The notes under the pieces are model-generated. The model was not told the origin of the DNA and did not search any database. It saw nothing but the letters and a program-made list of their open reading frames with translations. Below are positions 36,000 to 49,099 of a stretch of 64,000 bases of DNA, one piece after another. The position numbers were made by a program, and so were the translations under genes. This DNA is from Polytrichum commune (taxonomy: Eukaryota > Streptophyta > Polytrichopsida > Polytrichales > Polytrichaceae). The stretch spans positions 10,755,001-10,819,000 of the forward strand of contig OX485807.1 of NCBI GenBank assembly GCA_950295325.1, given 5' to 3'. Numbering within the stretch: position 1 is the first letter of the stretch; each line of letters starts with the position of its first letter.

Positions 36000-38199
36000 C
36001 CATGCAGAGGAGGTGTCATCCATAAATCCCACATTCCGTCCATGAGCTCACTGTTGTGGACTAGATAACCAACGAGAGGAGAGTGGGTGGTTATGTAAGA
36101 AGCATTGCATGTGCATTATGTGTAGGGTAAGGGTTTGCCTCATGTGTTGTAAGCTCGGCGAGTTTTTAGTGGGCTTACAACAGGACCCCAAGCGAGACAA
36201 GCAATTACCGAGCATGAAGAACGGAAAGAACATCTATTGGTCATGTTGGTGAGTGGATTAAAACTCCGAAATCCTTATGTTGGGGGAATTACGCTACATA
36301 AGGTCACTCAAATTACAAAGAACATTATCACATTGGTTTTTTACGTATAAGGGAATGCCATGAGGGGAGTGCGTTATGGAATTCAAGGGCATTGGGCACA
36401 TGACAATGTCCAAACTTTCAAAATGCACAACCCGAGGGGTGGGCACAATCCCATCCACCAAGAATTTTGGTGGTTTTCGTGCGTAAGATCATACAACAAA
36501 GCATTATGTAGTGTATACATGGCATTATGCATAGGGATTGTCTAGCGGGGTAGTTTGCGTTGGCATAATGCCCTTCGTTCTCAAATGAGCACTATCTATA
36601 TTGGATAGACATTAGCCAACCCCCCCTCCTCCCACCCCCCCCCCCAAAAAAAAAATTTCTTTATAGGTGAGAAAAAATCCTGAGGTTTGCGGGCCTTGCT
36701 TGGTTAATTTTATTGATCAAGAGTTGTTTATACTAGGGATGGTTGTGGTTATGGTCTACTTTCTTTGGTTTCATTTCCATGGAAATGACATAATAAATGC
36801 TAACCAATGATATTATCACTTTAGATCCTTCTTGAGTTCAAGACCTAAGACATTGGTAGAGTGTAATTTGGAAGACCAATTTCACCATCAACCACAAATA
36901 GGATTCACACAAGACATGTTTGGATGAAAAATACCAGAGTTGTGGTTTGTTTTTGTTGTTGATCACACTATGGAATAAAATTTGGTGGATAGCAAGGACC
37001 ATGTGACCATGATCAATGACCATAATGCCCTGCATGGCATATGTTATGCTCTTTGTGAAAAATAAATTGAGTTTTTGATGGCCAAAGACCATGAATTTTT
37101 CATTTTACAAGTTCCGTGCTAACATGGACAAAGGCCATAGCCAAGAATGCAAAATTGTGATGCCAAAGACCATATTGCCATGGCCTAGACTATAATGCCA
37201 TGGTCAAAAACCAAAAGCCATAGGCAACAACCGTGAAGTTGATGTCCAAAATCAAGTGAATGAATGCCAAAAAATGTGGCACCAGCTATGTTGCACTCGT
37301 GTACACAGTTCCTAGCAATCTAATGGTCCTTGGCCACCTTCATGACAAGATGACATAACATCAGTGGATACTAAAGACCTAAGAGCTCCAAGACCATGAT
37401 GCCTTAGACAACAACCATAATGCTATGGCCAAAGATTTGCCATCACAACTATAGGCACAAATCTTAAACCTTGAACCTTCAACTTTTATGATATTTATTG
37501 TCGCATACACTATTTGCATAGGGCCTAAACTAGATGTCACCCCCAAGGGGTGCATCTTTCATAACATGTAGACTATACGTGAGTGCACAAAAGTGGTATT
37601 AATTTGAACTTTTATGTACTATGTATACTTATGCTACACAAATTATAGCTCGTAGTTACATAAGGTAGGGGTGGCAATTTCCGTGCGGGTCCTAAAGTCG
37701 ACCCCTATGTCGGAAGCACCTATCTAGGTGCTTTTACCTGGGTTTACAAAAGCACCTATCAAGGTGCTTTTACCGTTCACATCACTGCCAACATTTCATT
37801 GGCTGCCAGCGGTCGGTTTTAGAAATCCACCCTGTGGATATACCACGTACCCTATGTGCGAGTGTTGGTCACTCTACAAGGTTTCCTTTAAAAATTTGTA
37901 GGAAATCATTAACATGTTGGAAAATTTTGATTTTTTCATAGTTGCTCTTGCACCAGCTTTGCAGAGCGCTCAAAATTTATAAAAAAAAATAGTTTCAGCA
38001 TCCCAACTAGGCACATCTGAAATTTGGACGGAAATAGCCACCCCTACCTTACATGTGTGGAGGAACTCTAGAAAATATATCATGTTTGTACTTTTATGGT
38101 AGGGTCACTAGACTTCACGGGTAAGTATTTAATATTTGATGAAACTAGGATGGATAATTTCCTCATTTCCTCATCTCATCCATATTTGTATGGAAGAGG
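36000..38199. other. Intergenic DNA with low-complexity tracts
   Basis: No gene recognised. Poly-C then poly-A occurs at 36620-36656. From 36840 to 37450 loosely repeated GACCATAATGCC and ATGGCCAAAGACCAT words recur without a fixed period. Near 37717-37775 two short palindromes (AAAGCACCTATCAAGGTGCTTT type) stand side by side. Confidence 0.45.
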
Positions 38200-38204
38200 C
38201 ATTA

Positions 38205-38460
38205 TAAGGGTCTTGGAAAGGGTAGTTGAGCTAAGAATGAGGCCACTTCTTGCTTAGAGTTGCAAGAGGAATGGCCGGTGCTTCTTTGTGATTGATGTGG
38301 ATGGTTGCGGGCAGTATTAGGGTTTTGGAAAGTGTGGTTGAGTTGACAATGAGGCCACTTCTTGCTTTAGAGTTGCAGGAGGAACAACCCGCACTTCATT
38401 GTGGCGCTTCTTTGTGGTTGATGCGGATGGTTGTTGGTTGATGTGGATGGTTGTGGGTTG
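38205..38460 (+). repeat. Tandem duplication, ~120-bp unit
   Basis: The segments starting TCTTGGAAAGGGTAGTTGAG (about 38210) and TTTTGGAAAGTGTGGTTGAG (about 38330) are imperfect copies, sharing ATGAGGCCACTTCTTGCTT and GGTTGATGTGGATGGTTG. Confidence 0.75.
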
Positions 38461-40949
38461 ATGCCTTCGTTAGATTATGGACAACATCAAAGTTGTGAAG
38501 GTGCTAATTCCCAAGTGGGTTTTCTCTCAATCGTTTGCATATCATCAGTAAACCTCCTATGTGTGCAACAATTTGGATCAAGTATTTAAGGATTGCAATT
38601 GTTGCAAGTTCTAGGATCAAGCATGGAGATTGGTGTATGTTAGCATCTAAACCAACAATAAGTAAACTTACAATCTTACGGATCGTTTGATGGTATATTT
38701 AGAAATAATAATTGCATTAGTTTTTATGACATATATTGTAGACTTAGATGCTTATGAGTTACATCCAGAGGATGGTAAAGTCTTTAATGACTTTATTGAT
38801 GAATGCTAGGGTTTCACATTATATATATATGACTCGGGGGGTTCAGTGGCAAAAATCGTAGAACAATGTGCGATAAAAAATAGGGTCTAATATATTCATT
38901 GTAGATAAATTTTGTAAAAAACTTACATATAATATAGGGGGTTTTAAAATAGTGAAAAGGATTACATGTAAAATACCATCACATGTAAAATACCATCACA
39001 CCTTTATTTTGAAAAATACCATACCTTATAATCTTTTCTGCAAGGTAAATAGCCCCCAAATAAATAGGTCCCGAACGCACGTGTATGCAAAATATAAGAG
39101 GGAGTGAACCCCCCCGAGATATATGATAGGGGTTCATTATTATTCAAAAGTATATTTGTAATTTTTATGTGACTATATATGACTGTAATTCTTTTAATCT
39201 ATACAGATTGTCACTTGTATGTTTATCATTGAAATTATACATGTATTGCTTGATATTACAATTTTTTTTACTTGTATATAGGGGGGTTTTAGAGTATGTT
39301 GCGAACACACATGGTTCTTGGATTTTAATGAAAGGTGCACCCCCAGGATGCCACCTAAAGGTCTGGAAGTGTCACGTCCTCTATTTGTCAACATGACATT
39401 ATGCATTAAGATAAGCAAATAATTCTTTGAAGTGCAAAATTATGTACATTATGACATTTAACGTAAGATGTTGAGATGCTTAAGATGATAGATTTGCATT
39501 CGTACATGCAAGAAACTAATGCAACCACATCAATGACAACTTCCACAAAACAACGAGGCAAAGATGAAGCAAACATGATGATGTTATTAAGCATGCAAAT
39601 GGCAAGTGTCATGTTATTATAGTATTAGTCAACCTTGGTGGCCATTAGTTCAACCTAGGAAAGGCCTCATAATAGGGTAAGTGACACTATTAGTCAAGTA
39701 TACCCAATACCATAAATGTTGTAGTTGATAACCTATCAAGTGACAACCTAATTTCATCATTGATGATGCTCGTGTTGTTGGAGTGAAATACACTTTGTCC
39801 ATGACAAAGTGATATAAGGTAGAGATACTGAAAACAATGAAAATGAGTTGATTCAACCATAATTCTGGCTTGAATTTTGTGCGATATTTGAGGCAAGTAA
39901 GTCAAACCCCCTACATATATAATAGAGTCTCCCTAATTGAGCATCAAAATGTCCTACTCTGCATATGAATGCACACAAATGAGTGAACCCAAAAGTGATC
40001 CTCAAGTGGTGTGAAGCATGACTTATTTGGCCAATCATTACATCTGACTTATCACTGCATCTTTTTCAGGCCACCACTTTTATAATAAATCATTTTAAAT
40101 CCACACAAGAATCATTCTGCTCTTAGTCTAGTGCACAAGTAGTGATCATTCACCATTTTCCGTGTTTCTTCCTTAACTTCACTCCCTCCAAACATGTTGG
40201 ATTTGTCACAAGTGCTCCGGAACAATATCTTCACCAACATGAACATCCAACCAAGCCATTGACAAAAGAGAAACCGAAGAAATGGAATAATTTTAGGTTC
40301 ATCTCCTATTATGTGTGTATATCCTGGAGTTTTTGAGCATTGACAAAGTGTTATTTTCTATTTTTTCTGCCACGTTTATGTACACACCCTATCCAGATCT
40401 TTTTGTCCATCCTTTTTAATAAATGGCCAAACAAGGGAATTTTGTGAACTTATCCACTAGACCATGTACATGTATAGGTATTTGTAAACGTTTTAAAGTA
40501 AGTGGTGAATAAGGCTACACTAAATAGTCCTACTACTATGGGTCATGGTACTTTTCTAGAGCCACACTTGTTCTCATATTTAGAATTGATGTGGGTTGCA
40601 TTAATTTTCAACCCACGATAAATTTCTAGTAGAAAATTAGCACGTAACAATAATTGTGTTTCTAGAAATTAATATGGGAAACTATTTTCTTTTGTGTTAC
40701 TTTTGATGTAAGGTGTTGGTAGGAAATCTTCATGAAGATGTACGGGAAAGCCCAACATCTTGGACCCATGGTAATTCCACCTTGACTAGAAAATTAATGT
40801 GGTCCATGTTATTTATTTCCACGTGATTTTTCCACCTGCACAAGTAAGACTCTTCAATATATTTGATTTTGAAATCAAGTTCATCTTATCCTCTCCCCCT
40901 CATAATTTGGGTAAAATCAAATTTCAAGACTATACAAATTTTAGATACT
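38461..40949. other. AT-rich intergenic DNA
   Basis: No gene, RNA or clear transposon seen. A short duplication (ACATGTAAAATACCATCAC twice) lies near 38963-38999. Confidence 0.45.
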
Positions 40950-41190
40950 ATGTCCTTAACACCACTGCCTGAGAAGTTTTTGGGCATAGCCAGTCAAGAT
41001 CCCAATGATTCTAAATCCAATCGGTTACATGTTGACATCTTCTGGTTTTGCTTTCTTTGTTTGAGGTGTATCTTATAGATTCCTCTGAAATGATATGTAA
41101 TTCTCTTGAAGTCTTGAACTCCAACCGGTTATTTCTCAAACTCAACTGGTTCATTTGCAACTAACCACCAATTCTCCTCGGCCATAGCTC
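40950..41190 (+). repeat. Dispersed repeat shared with 53900-54110
   Basis: The two copies share TATAGATTCCTCTAAAAT-like, CCGGTTATTTCTCAAACTCA and CTGGTTCATTTGNAACTAA segments. No coding capacity. Confidence 0.65.
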
Positions 41191-41922
41191 AAAACAACTT
41201 CCTAGCTCAATTGCACATGGAATATATAATTATTTCTAATTGCAACTAACTATAAAGAGGTATGAAATTAGACACCGTGTTATCTTTAAAAAAATCAATC
41301 TCTGATTTTAATTTTTTTTATATAAAACATGAAAACATTTTAGCCAACCTTTGGAAGATGTGTAAGAGGCCTACAAAGACTATTAACTTCTGTGAAGAAT
41401 ACATTTAGCAGCTTTATTATGGAAATAATACTAAATGTTTTGCTATTGTGCTCAAGTTAGGGAATCACACTATCCAAAACAGCTAAGAGGTCTAATATAT
41501 ATATATTTGACATGATCCACACAATACTCTTGGTAAAAAAAATGCCTCTTCAATAGTCCTTTAAATCCAAAACCTTACATTCCTATATACTCCATAATGC
41601 TTAATACTAACTCCTTTATACTAATATAATAGCCTTCTACTTAATTCATAAGTTCCCCTTCACTAAAACTCTGATTGTCCTATACCCGTGGACAAGGGAC
41701 CCCATAACCGCGCGTTGGTCTTGTATCTCCGTGGAAGGAGGGCCTAATTCCGTGGCCGAGGTCCTGGCCGAGAGCTCCGACTTTCTTCGGCGTTCCATTC
41801 TTTGTTCGGTGTTTCGGTGGTGATATTCTCCTTTCCTGGGTGGTGTTTGTCGTTGTTGGTTGCTTCATTGTGCCTCTAATCTCTCTCATAATGTTGTCAC
41901 TAACAGTATTTCATTCGTTAAC

Positions 41923-42066
41923 ATTTATAGAGTCAAATTTACAAAGAAGGGAGTAGCATTTTGTTAACAATTAACACGTTTAACATTTATAGTGTGCAAT
42001 ATGTGGGGAGTAGAAGAAAGTTAACATTTAGAAAGGGTTAACATTTATAGGTGTAACATTTATAGA
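41923..42066 (+). repeat. Cluster of TTAACATTTATAG repeats
   Basis: TTAACATTTATAG or close variants occur five or six times between 41918 and 42060, spaced irregularly. A GC-richer patch precedes it (41680-41880). Confidence 0.55.
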
Positions 42067-42344
42067 GGGTGGACTGTATGTGGAGAATTTTTTTTCACAA
42101 ACCTCCTTCGTGTTTCCTTCAAATAGTAAATTTTATTTAATTTACAGTAATATGTGCTATAGTACATAAGTTTGGATATTGTATTGGTGACGTCATACTG
42201 ATGTAAGCCCTAATTTTGTATTTTATTAAAATATTTCTATGTTTCAAAAATCTATAAACGTTATGAATGGGAAAATGTTGGCCTATTTCCACGGTAATAG
42301 AGTCCCTAACTCTTAAAAGTTTCTAAAAATAGTTTGATGTTTTT

Positions 42345-42446
42345 CCCTCATTCCCGCGGTTATAGGTGCATTTTTCCTCTCAATTCATGTCTCAAATTGA
42401 GTTCTCTGCTCTCCGCTCTCCGCTCGCATACTAACTTTCCCCGTAT
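42345..42446 (-). mobile_element. Possible solitary terminus related to the 12-kb transposon
   Basis: Read in reverse from 42446: GGGGAAAGTTAGTATGCGAG, CGGAGAGCGGAGAGCAGAG, then CCTATAACCGCGGGAATG. The left end of the 14430 transposon has the same order: GGGGGAGTGCTATCTTATGAG, GCGGTGAGC repeats, then CCTATAACCGTGGAATTG at about 14535. I could not find its partner end. Confidence 0.4.
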
Positions 42447-42699
42447 AAGTCCTCATGTGAAAGTCTTCATAACTACATACTAAACTGTAATTGTATTTGG
42501 TGGCTTATACTATATGAAGTTTCATAATGTTGCCACATCTATTGTCTATATATTGTTTGAAATAAACCATAATATTTGAGTCCAAGTAGAGTAATATCCT
42601 AGAATTACATAATTTTTTCTGTATGCAATGCATTGATGTGAAGTTGTGGAGGATGGGTTTTCAAAATCACTTATCAAATACCATTTTCCTCCCAATAGT

Positions 42700-43445
42700 G
42701 CATGTCATAGGCACATAAAATAAAACACTCTAACCCCATCAACACTAATTCTCCATTTTTTGACAAAGAGTGTTAGAGGATATTGGAAGATATATTGGAG
42801 ATCTTCCTTTATCATTGTTTTTTTCATATCCTTACTAACACTATATTCAAACATGTAACTTCAACATATTACCATATATAATATTGAGTGTTTGAGTTTA
42901 CATTTAATGTGACTTACTTTCATAGTGGTATTAGTATTGAGTAGATGCGTTCGTATTTAGTGTATCAAACTCTAAATATTTCATTTAGTGTAGTAACACT
43001 ACAACACAATAACATGAAGTCGTGGACATGTTTTGTTCAACTTTCATTGACTAGGTACAACTACATTTGATTAGATTTTTCGTCAAACATTTGTTTTAAA
43101 CAAATAAAATTCACTACATTTTTTGGCAGGGCAAATCGCCAAAAACTATAGTTACAAAACACAATTACAAAAAATATGATATTTAGTGTTTGATACACTA
43201 ACTACAACGCATACACTAAATATCAATAACCATATGAAAGTAAGTAACATTAAATGTAAACTCGAACAATAAATATCATCTATGGTAATATGTGGAATGT
43301 ACATGTTTGGATTTAGTGGATGTTAGTAAGGATGTGAGAAGAAGAAATATATGTGAGAGTAGAAGGTAGCAACACATTTATGTCTAACACTAATTGTCAA
43401 AAAATTGAAAATTAATGTTGAGCATGGTAGGGTGGTAGCAACACT
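42700..43445. mobile_element. Fold-back element with ~300-bp inverted arms
   Basis: The left arm (about 42735-43000) and right arm (about 43140-43445) are imperfect reverse complements: TTTTTTGACAAAGAGTGTTAG, ATTACCATATATAATATTGA and GAGTTTACATTTAATGT have reverse partners at 43390, 43280 and 43255. About 130 bp separate the arms. A fragment related to one arm is at 62115-62170. Confidence 0.7.
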
Positions 43446-43654
43446 AAATATAATGAAACACACACCTCATATTTTGTGTAGTTATTTAATAGCGGAATTA
43501 GCAAGGTCATTTGATGGTTGGGGCGACAAAGAGCCATGCTAAATATGGATTATCTATTACAAGCATGAAGCGGGAAAGTCGGTCAGAAGGTTTGAATTAA
43601 GGGTCAAATGAAATTCCGGCGGGAAAGGCATCCAACGAGGAAGGCCAAGGCGGA

Positions 43655-43775
43655 GGCGGGTAGTATAAAGTCCCAAACCCCCCGGAATTCGGTCCTTTTT
43701 TCTCATCTCCCCATTCTGAAATCATTGCAAGCTCTCTCAGTTAGAGGTGGAGTACAAGGTTTGTGTACGCCTCCG
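43655..43775 (+). promoter_or_regulatory. Candidate promoter and leader exon of DUF7869 gene 1
   Basis: AGTATAAAGTCCC near 43661 resembles a TATA box. About 95 bp downstream CAAG|GTTTGT could be the leader donor (near 43759), matched by the acceptor TGTGTGTAG at 44932 just before the start codon. Confidence 0.45.
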
Positions 43776-43885
43776 TTCATGAGTAGCTAATTAGAATAGC
43801 CATGCATGGCCTGAATTCATCAAAGTAGTTTCTATTTAGGCGGAATGGAAGTATGCCGCATTATCAGGCGTAAATTGCGGAAGAT

Positions 43886-44722
43886 TTGGGTCGAACGACC
43901 CAAACCCATCCACACAGTGTGGGCTGGGTTGGACAAGCAAGGCCCATGTTGGCGTAGAGGTTTGGGTCGCTCGACCCAAACCCATCCACGCAGTGTGGGC
44001 TGGGTTAGACGAATGGGGCCCATCATGTCACGAGGTTTGGGTCGGTCGACCCAAACCCATCTAGACAGTGTGGGCTGGGTTAGACAAGCAAGGCCCATCC
44101 TAACAAGAGGTTTGGGTCGGTCGACCCAAACCCATCTAGACAGTGTGGGCTGGGTTAGACAAGCAAGGCCCATCCTAACAAGAGGTTTGGGTCGGTCGAC
44201 CCAAACCCATCCAGACAGTGTGGGCTGGGTTTGACAAGCAAGGCCCATTCTAACAAGAGGTTTGGGTCGGTCGACCCAAACCCATCCACAGTGTGTGGGC
44301 TGGGTTTGACAAGCAAGGCCCATTCTAACAAGAGGTTTGGGTCGGTCGACCCAAACCCATCCACAGTGTGTGGGCTGGGTTAGACAAGTAAGGCCCATCC
44401 TAACAAGAAGTTTGGGTCGGTCGACCCAAACCCATCCAGACAGTGTGGGTTGGGTTAGACAAGCAAGGCCCATCTTAACAAGAGGTTTGGGTCGGTCGAC
44501 CCATACCCATCCACACAATGTGGGCTGGGTTAGAAAAGCAAGGCCCATCGTAACAAGAGGTTTGGGTCGCTCGACCCAAACCCATCCACACAGTGTGGGC
44601 TGGGTTAGACGACCGGGGCCCATCCTGTCATGAGGTTTGGGTCGCTCGACCCAAACCCATTTTGAAGGTCTTGTTAGTCTATGCCGCATCCTGACAAAAG
44701 GATTGGGTCGCTCGACCCAAAC
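43886..44722. repeat. Palindrome array, TTTGGGTCG type, 12 units of ~75 bp
   Basis: Each unit is GGTTTGGGTCGNNCGACCCA plus AACCCATC, then CACAGTGTGGGCTGGGTTAG and ACAAGCAAGGCCCAT. The centres are AA, CT or GT; the arms are almost invariant. It occupies the inferred leader intron of DUF7869 gene 1. Long open frames on both strands (for example 44689-43832) are by-products of the 75-bp period, which is a multiple of three. Confidence 0.92.
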
Positions 44723-44937
44723 TCATTGCCCACAGTGGGGATGTACATATTGTGATCTTCAACATACTATTGTAGGCCCCAACCTTTTCGAACCCAATGG
44801 CATAATATTCATATCAACATGTGTTACGATTGAGAATTAACAAGTGTCATTATATGATATGGATTCTGTGTTTTTATAATAGACCCTATAGCTTTTGTCA
44901 TTTTTTACAAGGTGTCGTGTTCATGTGTGTAGGCACA

Positions 44938-47900
44938 ATGTATGGGTACAGTGGAAGAGGATATTCGTTAGCTGAAGACATGGCCACTTGGCCATCTGCT
45001 TCTGAGGATGATCTAAACATTGTTGGGGAGGCTACTATGGATGACATTACAAATGAAGATCATTTGGATTTACCCTCGCCGTCTGTTCCTCACTGTCCGA
45101 TTGTAGAGTGTACATGGCTTTCAAGAGCTTCGTGGGTGAATTTGGAGGTGGTACTTCTTAATGACAGTGGAGTTGGTGTGGCAAAGGGTATTTGTCGTAA
45201 CACCCATCCACAAGATTGCATTGATGAACACCCGCTTGGCACCGAGGACGTTGGAGTTGTCATATTGGAGTCGCTCGTTCATTCCGAGGTGGATCCCACT
45301 CATAGGTTCTCCCTCCGCAGGTGGCCATTGAGGAATGTCACGATTGATGGAGTTAGCTTGCGTGAACATGAGCAACGACACATGCAAATCGAAAAAAAGC
45401 TGCAATTGAACATGCGGCCACGTAAGGATCAAAGAAAGTACGATACATTGGCTCGTCTTGCTCCGTCTGCAACTGATTGTAAACGTCAAAGGTTGCTCGG
45501 TGAGGAGTCCATTAGAGAAGTTGCCACAAAGGATTGTTGTGTGCATCGTTGTTGCCAATTGTTTCCAACGGACAAATTGAAGGCCATCCGCGAGGAAATG
45601 TGGCTTGGAGATTTCCGTCTAAGATCCACAAAAAAACTTGATGTCCATAGGGCAATACATGTGAACGGGACGGGTCGTAATGTCATCACGATTGAAAGCA
45701 TAGACATGTGTTGTAAGGCATGGTACACCATTCACGGCCTGTCGAAAGTGGACTTTTATAGACAATCTGCTTATGCCAAGGAAGGCCGCCGGTCCCGTCA
45801 CCATGGTAATGTGGGTTTAAAGAAGCCTAGGGAAGCAATAAGGCAAGCAATGGCCACTCTAGCAACCATCATTATCCCCCTTGCCGATGCATTGCCGCAC
45901 AAAACACGCACACTCACAACTGGTGAAAAGGTTGTGGAGAAAGTTCTTCCCACATGCACAAAATGGAAAGACATACTGTTGGACGTGAATGCAGTTGGCG
46001 AGAAGATTGGGTTGGAGCCAATTTCATTGTCAAAATTGAGTGCAATCAAAAAGCAAACTTTAGTGAATACATTACAAAAAAACGAGGGGACAAATTTGCT
46101 AGGTGCTCTAATTGCGAGAAGTTGAAGTGCCTTCGGGATGCACACACGATGGGTACCGAGTCATATGCGGCGCATCAATTGAACTATTTCAAGCATGTAA
46201 ACATGCAAGAGGCACACCGTAATGATTACTACACAAATAGGGCTTTGTCCATCTCCAGGCCCTTGGAGGTTCTTACGGTCATCTATGACAAAATGGACCA
46301 TGCCAAAACAACGTCCCCATGTTTTGCAAATGGTATCAAGGCCACGGATGGGTTTTTTAAGTTGCATGTATCGGTTACAGGTGAACTTCGAAACAATGTC
46401 ATGATATACCCTAAATGTTATGGTGTTTTATTCCGTGATGTACTTGACAACATGGATTCATTCAAAATGATTTAGATATACATATATACTAATCACGTTG
46501 GATTGGCATTGCAGGAATGATTGCACATGAACACGGTGATGTCAAGTTTGCTCATTATGCTCTTGATTTGTATCCAGCGGATTCAAACCACACGATAGGA
46601 TCATTTGCAAGGCTTTTACGTGATTTAGAGAAACCGCCAGCCTATTCTTCAAGATTGTTATTTGAAAACACGGGTTCAACACCTTTATATGAAGCGGTGT
46701 TGGATGGAAAAGATGTATGCTTGCATTCGTTGCCCGAGCTACCCAGTGAACCCGTGATTGCTAAGAAGTTGCCCTTTACTTTGCGTGTCCAATTGGACAA
46801 TTGTGCCAAGGACAATAAAAGTAGATATGTATTTGCATATTGGTCGTTGTTGGTTGCGAAAGGCATTTTCAAAGAGGTTTTTGTGTCCTTCCTATTGGTA
46901 GGCCACACGCACGATGATATTGATGCATCTTTTGGGCGGTGGAGCATGAAGTTGCGGGAGGAGTATTTTCCTACAATCCCATTATTGATGAAGTCGTACA
47001 TGGATTTGGAGAATGTTCCTGTCATCCCCCATATGATCGAGGAGGTGCTAGACTTCAAGGCATTTATAGAACCTTATATTCGAAGTGGAGCTCACCGATT
47101 GATCGGGCATACGAAGGCACAATAATTCCGGTTCTACATGCGTGACGATGGTGTCCCGGCCATGCAATACAAGTTGTTGTGCACGATACAAGACTAGAGC
47201 CCGCCGGAGGGTCTCCTTGTGTGGCACGTGGATGCGGATGGGAAGACTATGTTACCGGATGGAGAGCCTAGGCCTTGCAAGCCAATACCCATGAAGAATT
47301 TGGAGGATATTTTGAAAGGTATATCAGGCTTCATACAATATTGGGAGAGTTTGAAGATAGCGGATGTTGGCGGATCATGTTGGCATCATTATGGGAGTTG
47401 GATTCATTATTGGACACGTGTTCGTGCGGCCTTGGTAGACCTACACCAAGATATCCCCCATACTTTGAGGCAAGGATTTTGGCCACAAACTCGTGTCGAT
47501 GTACAAGCTATGGAGGCTTGTCTTCTGGAAAATGGAGAGATTCGAGAGGAGTTTGATGTGGACGACCATTACGTTGGGCTTGCTAGTCAACGTCCCCCAC
47601 CATCTTTCCGCATTGCAGTGGATTGTCATGAAGGTTATATGCTCATTTTGCGTCCTGGAGACAAGACATATGCAAAGCCAGTGTGGGTGGCAAGAGCTTT
47701 GTCCAAACCAAATTTTACAACTTGCAGCCCTCATTTTCGACAAATACAAGTGGAGTACTACTGACTGACAACAAGAAATGAAGATGTGATTTGGCATTAT
47801 ACAAGCTGGGATACAAACCCTAACTTTCGGTGGAAGGTGGATTCTGAGCACGGTCCATCTTAGGTAGATACAAATTCCATATTCATAGCATGGAAACCAC

Positions 47901-48001
47901 GGAAAAACCACAGTGGATCAGTGTCCATCCCTCAAAAGTACATAACTTTTGCAAAAGACAACCTTGCTCGGATTGCACAAGAACCAACCCACGTTGAATG
48001 A
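44938..48001 (+). pseudogene. DUF7869-like TE protein, copy 1 (broken)
   Basis: The start is ATG at 44938, five bases past an inferred acceptor. Exon 1 runs to 46380 and exon 2 from 46515 (GT-AG, 134-bp intron, same place as in copy 2). It contains a Cys/His stretch (KDCCVHRCCQLF), YDKMDHAK, QLDNCAKDNKSRYVF and LVGHTHDDIDASFGRWSM. The QLDN..K and GHTHDDID signature is that of DUF7869-type proteins; the acidic residues suggest a DDE-like nuclease, which is inference. Breaks are a frameshift near 46050-46070 and stops at 47123, 47195, 47762 and 47861. Aligned to copy 2, these stops replace Q, W, R and W, all by C-to-T or G-to-A changes. Full length would be about 960 residues. Confidence 0.7.
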
Positions 48002-48492
48002 GAAGTTGGTAGGATTGTGTTAGCATGATTACAGTTTAATACATAATTATAGCAATATAAATTACTCATATGTGTGCTCTTCAAAATTGGGGCAGAGTTT
48101 GGGTAGAACTTACGAATACTATATTGTTTGGAGTTGGATGAATATCCATTTACTATATTTCAAAAAAAAAATGAAGTTCATCTTATTATTATGTTTGGGA
48201 CTATATTGTCGATTGAAGAAATATGCATTTATTTTATGCACTTTGTATGTTGCAATGTCTATATTCTATAGATCATGCTAATAATAGAAATCATTTTATA
48301 TGTTTTTTGGGTGAAACTTGTTTGGAGTGCTCTACCCAATGTGTTTTTGTTGATGAAGTTGGTGTCGAGTGCTCTACCATATGTGCTTATGTCCAAACAT
48401 CATAGATTTGGGATATTAGAACATATAATATATTTGAGATTGTTGACAATATAGTTTCGGGCATCTTCATGTTGTTTGATCCATATATTAAT

Positions 48493-48532
48493 TTGAGACT
48501 AGAGAAAGTCTCAATTTAACGAATATAGTGTT
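48493..48532 (+). repeat. Shared 3' terminus of DUF7869 element 1
   Basis: TTTGAGACTAGAGAAAGTCTCAATTTAACG then AATATAGTGTT. The equivalent of copy 2 is 55283-55242 in reverse. The GAGACT/AGTCTC pair forms a small hairpin before the end. Confidence 0.65.
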
Positions 48533-48670
48533 AATGTTGACATTGTGTTATTCCATAATGCCACATGCTACACTAATTCTCTTATTATCACACATCCATG
48601 TTAACACTGCAGACCTCCTTAATATCATGTGCACTTTGGTTGCCATAGGCATGCTATTAAGGAAATTAGA

Positions 48671-48813
48671 GAGTATTTTACCAAGCGAAGTTATTTATGC
48701 TCTATCATGTCCGAGCAACCTATTGGACTTTCGTTAGTAAAAATTGAACTCTTGAGTAAGACGTTATTGCACTATGTAACTCCGAATAATAACAAACACT
48801 AATTGGGATGATC
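48671..48813 (+). repeat. Diverged partial copy of the 14223-14424 MITE
   Basis: Shares TTTACCAAGC, AACCTATTG and TTGAGTAAGACG with 14290-14390, and ends AACACTAATTGGGATGA. Confidence 0.6.
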
Positions 48814-48887
48814 GTTGTAGTTGGAAAAATTAATCATTTAAAACCGATCTACCTTATACTAGCACATCAACCTTGTCAAGCAATTGT

Positions 48888-49021
48888 TGGCCCTCTAGAC
48901 ATGATAAGTATTCTAAATGGTAGATCACATGCACAGGAAGACAAGCTTGGAATGTTGGCCCTCTAGACATGATAGGTATTCTAAATGGTAGATCACATGC
49001 ACATGAAGACAAGCTTGCAAT
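48888..49021 (+). repeat. Tandem duplication, ~67-bp unit
   Basis: GGCCCTCTAGACATGATAAG through AGACAAGCTTGGAATGTT is repeated once with only a few changes, so the duplication is recent. Confidence 0.85.
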
Positions 49022-49099
49022 ACTTCTATGTACAAGATTGCGTGGTTTTAAAATTGGTTCACTTTTACTACTTGCTACCCGTGCCTAAATCCAACATAG

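Larger units (their letters stand above)
43560..48532 (+). mobile_element. DUF7869-type TE, copy 1
   Basis: The right end is set by a motif shared with copy 2 (GAGACT..AAGTCTC hairpin then TTAACGAATATAGTG, 48493-48532). The left end is not defined. The layout is a TATA-like AGTATAAAG at about 43662, a leader exon, a leader intron holding the palindrome array, then the coding region. Copy 2 (minus strand, about 60.4-55.2 kb) has the same layout. Confidence 0.6.

Noticed and set aside
43832-44689. 285-codon minus-strand frame with WVWVDRPKPLVRMG repeats
   Set aside because: It is the translation of the 75-bp palindrome array (period divisible by three). The opposite strand is open too, and it has no other protein signal.
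43412-48540. TTAATGTTGA at 43412 and 48531 as target duplication of DUF7869 element 1
   Set aside because: The match is exact, but the left copy belongs to an arm of the fold-back element and the adjoining ends do not resemble each other. Copy 2 shows no equivalent duplication. Left open.
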